This document shows positions 62,140 to 64,000 of a stretch of 64,000 bases of DNA, piece by piece. This stretch comes from Melanocharis versteri (lineage: Eukaryota; Chordata; Aves; Passeriformes; Melanocharitidae). The notes under the pieces were generated by a model that did no database searches, had not been told where the DNA came from, and worked only from the letters and a program-made list of their open reading frames with translations. The stretch lies in assembly GCA_013397845.1 (NCBI GenBank), contig VZTG01006281.1:159729-223728 (forward strand), in the 5' to 3' direction. Each line of letters begins with the position of its first letter. Position 1 is the first letter of the stretch. A program made the position numbers and the translations under genes.

Positions 62140-63655
62140 CTGCGGTTGTACATGTATTTTTAGAGCATGATCCCACAGCCTGCTGGAGGGTTTCTTTCGA
62201 GACTACTTTCCAAAATGAAAGAAATGTCTTTAAAAACTGAGAGAAGCAGTTAGATGTGAAACCATTTTTTTTGTGCATAACCTTCAGTTTTTATTAAAGC
62301 CTCTTTTTTTGCTGCGTTTTCAAGCTAAACCAGCTGTGAAAGGTGCAAGCATATAGTTTGTATTCAGCAAAGATCTGTCATTTTGTGCTTACTGCAAGGC
62401 AAATGGCTCTGCCAGTTGGGGCTACAATTTATCAAGTTGGCAGAGTGACAATTTTCATTGCTCTTGAAAATTTATCATGGATAGTCATTTTTGAAGGGTT
62501 GACTCTTTTGTTTAAGCAGGCTTTTTATATTTAGACTTATCAAAATGGCAATTATTAATGCCATTAACCCATGAGGCAAAGATCAGTTTTGTCCTTGGAA
62601 CCTTGAGTATGTCTTCTTGACAAAGAGATTTATCTGCTTCTGTGGTTTCCAGGGTTCGTGAGTTTAAAGAACAGATGTAATATAACACAAAGCTGTCTCC
62701 CTAAAGACCAATGAAAGCCATTTTCATCTCAGCTGTTTTAGCAGAAAGGGGGGAGAAAAAGGTAAAATATTAAATATTAAATGTCAAAATTATTTTTATG
62801 TTCTTTGTTCTGACTTCCTCTCTAGTCCTTAGAGGCTTGGAGACTGACTCGCTTTGAGAGGGTTAGTAATATCCCCCTAACCACAGCTCAGCAATAGGAC
62901 CCTTCCATGTTGCATTGTAGAGAATAATTCGCTAACACCAGGCATGAGTGGATTTAGACACAGTTCTGTGAAGTATCACATGGCTCCTCAAAGACACTGA
63001 GCATCCTCACCTTCATGGCTCTGAATGGAAGGAGAAAGTGGCACGTTCCCTGTAGGCTCATGACACAGTGAGAAGAGGACTGAAAGAGATCTGGCATCAA
63101 AAAGGAATCTGAAGGGCTGTAATTTTTTAAAAGCACTAGTGTCACTGTATGTATCTGCATGAACATAATTTGCATTTCTCCATATCGGCTAGAAAAGCTC
63201 TGTCTAGATGAGCTAAAGGCAGCTTGTTCCGTAGTAAAAATGAGGTATGCACATACACATTCCTCCAACCATTAGAAAGAAAAACTGATTTAGAGGTGTC
63301 TTAACTCAGAGCAGAAATTATCCTCTCCCCAATTTACTCTAAAATTCTGTGTTCTCTCTGCCTTATGAAAAGATTACATTTTAATGTAATGCAGAGTCAG
63401 TACTGACTCCTCCAGTACTTTTTCACTGGAGCAGGTGGGATATTTCCTCACAGGAGAGTTACATGCAGCTGCTGGAAGCAGGAGGCTTTCTACAGGCTGC
63501 CAGGCCTGCAGAACCCTGCTCATTTCAAAACATTCATTTCCTCAAATAATTCTTTCCGTGTCTGGGGTTTTTTATTCTGTATTTCCCTCACCCCCCCCCT
63601 CCCCCAAACCTCCTGAACAGCTCTAGCTAGGGCATAAATAAGTCTAACACAGAAT
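62140..63655. other. AT-rich unique DNA, no gene seen
   Basis: A 104-codon minus-strand frame (62954-63268) is unrecognised. GC content starts rising toward the right edge. Confidence 0.55.
63591..63605. repeat. C-rich homopolymer (C9 T C5)
   Basis: Nine C, one T, five C. Prone to length polymorphism and sequencing error. Confidence 0.85.
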
Positions 63656-63806
63656 AGCTGAGAAATGAGTGTGTGGCCGTCCTGGGCGGCAGCTCACTGA
63701 GACGGCAGTTCCTGCCCAGGGCCAAGCCAACCGCCACTCTCCCTGCCCTTTGCCTCATCTTCTTTTTCTATTTTTTTCCCTTTCCCTTTCCAAAGTGTCT
63801 TCCATT

Positions 63807-63902
63807 ATGGATTTTGAAACCATTGGCTGGAATCCCCCTTTCCTCAGGAGCACTGCTACGTGGGAGCTGATCCTGCGCAGCTTCCTGAGGGAAAGCGGCT
63901 AG
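63807..63902 (+). CDS. Possible upstream open reading frame, 31 codons
   Basis: ATG at 63,807 in a favourable start context (A at -3, G at +4) opens a frame of 31 codons. It begins MDFETIGWNPPFLRS and ends in TAG at 63,900-63,902, 70 bases before another well-placed ATG at 63,973. If the CpG-rich region is a plus-strand 5' leader, this would be an upstream frame that could reduce translation of the main one. The frame also extends upstream without an ATG to about 63,669. The peptide is unrecognised, and it may be chance. Confidence 0.2.
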   Translation: MDFETIGWNPPFLRSTATWELILRSFLRESG

Positions 63903-63972
63903 GAGCTCCTCAGCCTACGAGGAAGGGGACAAACACCCGAGGGGACGAACTGCCGCGGGCTCGGGGAGGGCG

Positions 63973-64000
63973 ATGGCCGCTGCCCCGCGGGCATCGGGCC
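63973..64000 (+). CDS. Possible start of a coding frame cut by the window end
   Basis: ATG at 63,973 with G at -3 and G at +4 is a strong start context. It opens MAAAPRASG before the window ends. An alanine- and proline-rich N-terminus in CpG-rich DNA is common for vertebrate first exons. Only nine codons are visible, so identity and reality are open. Confidence 0.25.

Larger units (their letters stand above)
63660..64000. promoter_or_regulatory. Edge of a CpG island, probable promoter or first exon of a gene beyond the window
   Basis: GC and CpG content rise sharply. I count about 13 CpG in the last 140 bases (63,861-64,000), against one or none in most 60-base lines elsewhere. A pyrimidine-rich tract (63,762-63,795) precedes it. 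CpG islands of this kind mark promoters and 5' exons in vertebrates. The transcription direction is not known. If it is plus, the short upstream frame and the start codon listed next fall in the 5' region of the transcript. Confidence 0.6.

Overview
This window looks like nuclear DNA from a bird, and almost all of it is non-coding. Evidence: base composition is AT-rich, open frames are short and conflict between strands, there are no operon-like gene runs, and single-base tracts and short microsatellites are common. At least eight fragments of CR1 LINE retrotransposons are present. The youngest (29,049-29,933; 38,176-38,273) have the 3' tail sequence typical of avian CR1, ending in ATTCTATG-like octamers. 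I cannot name the species or chromosome. No complete host protein-coding gene, tRNA, rRNA, CRISPR array or bacterial feature was found.

Layout. 1-11,440: unique AT-rich DNA with a CpG-enriched patch (about 7.6-8.1 kb). 11.4-12.6 kb: a small cluster of insertions, with two CR1 3' ends, a solo retroviral-type LTR of about 202 bp and a promoter-like motif group. 12.6-24 kb: unique DNA with a CR1 tail at 15.1 kb and a very old CR1 at 22.3 kb. 24.0-24.3 kb: the best candidate for a transcription start and/or spliced exon of an unrecognised transcript. 24.3-29 kb: unique DNA. 29.0-29.9 kb: the longest CR1, with a broken ORF2 end. 34.1-34.6 kb and 57.7-58.1 kb: two further very old CR1 fossils. 38.2 and 53.4 kb: minus-strand CR1 tails, the second only about 28 bp. 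41.1-41.9 kb: a G/T low-complexity tract, an unresolved base (N at 41,243) and a CpG-enriched patch. 50.06-50.21 kb (minus): a splice-flanked frame that could be a terminal exon. 62.08-62.14 kb: two adjacent perfect hairpins. The last 140 bases become sharply CpG-rich, suggesting the edge of a CpG-island promoter or first exon that continues outside the window.

There is no set of genes working together here. The window reads as intergenic or intronic DNA lying next to a gene that probably begins at or beyond position 64,000. The long open frames not explained by CR1 (up to 141 codons) are about as long as chance predicts: by my rough estimate, about one frame of 140 or more codons in 128 kb of six-frame sequence at this base composition. 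I saw no convincing evidence of a new biological system. The items worth checking are the candidate exon at 24.19 kb, the CpG-island edge, the possible terminal exon at 50.1 kb, the hairpin pair at 62.1 kb and the layered CR1 record.
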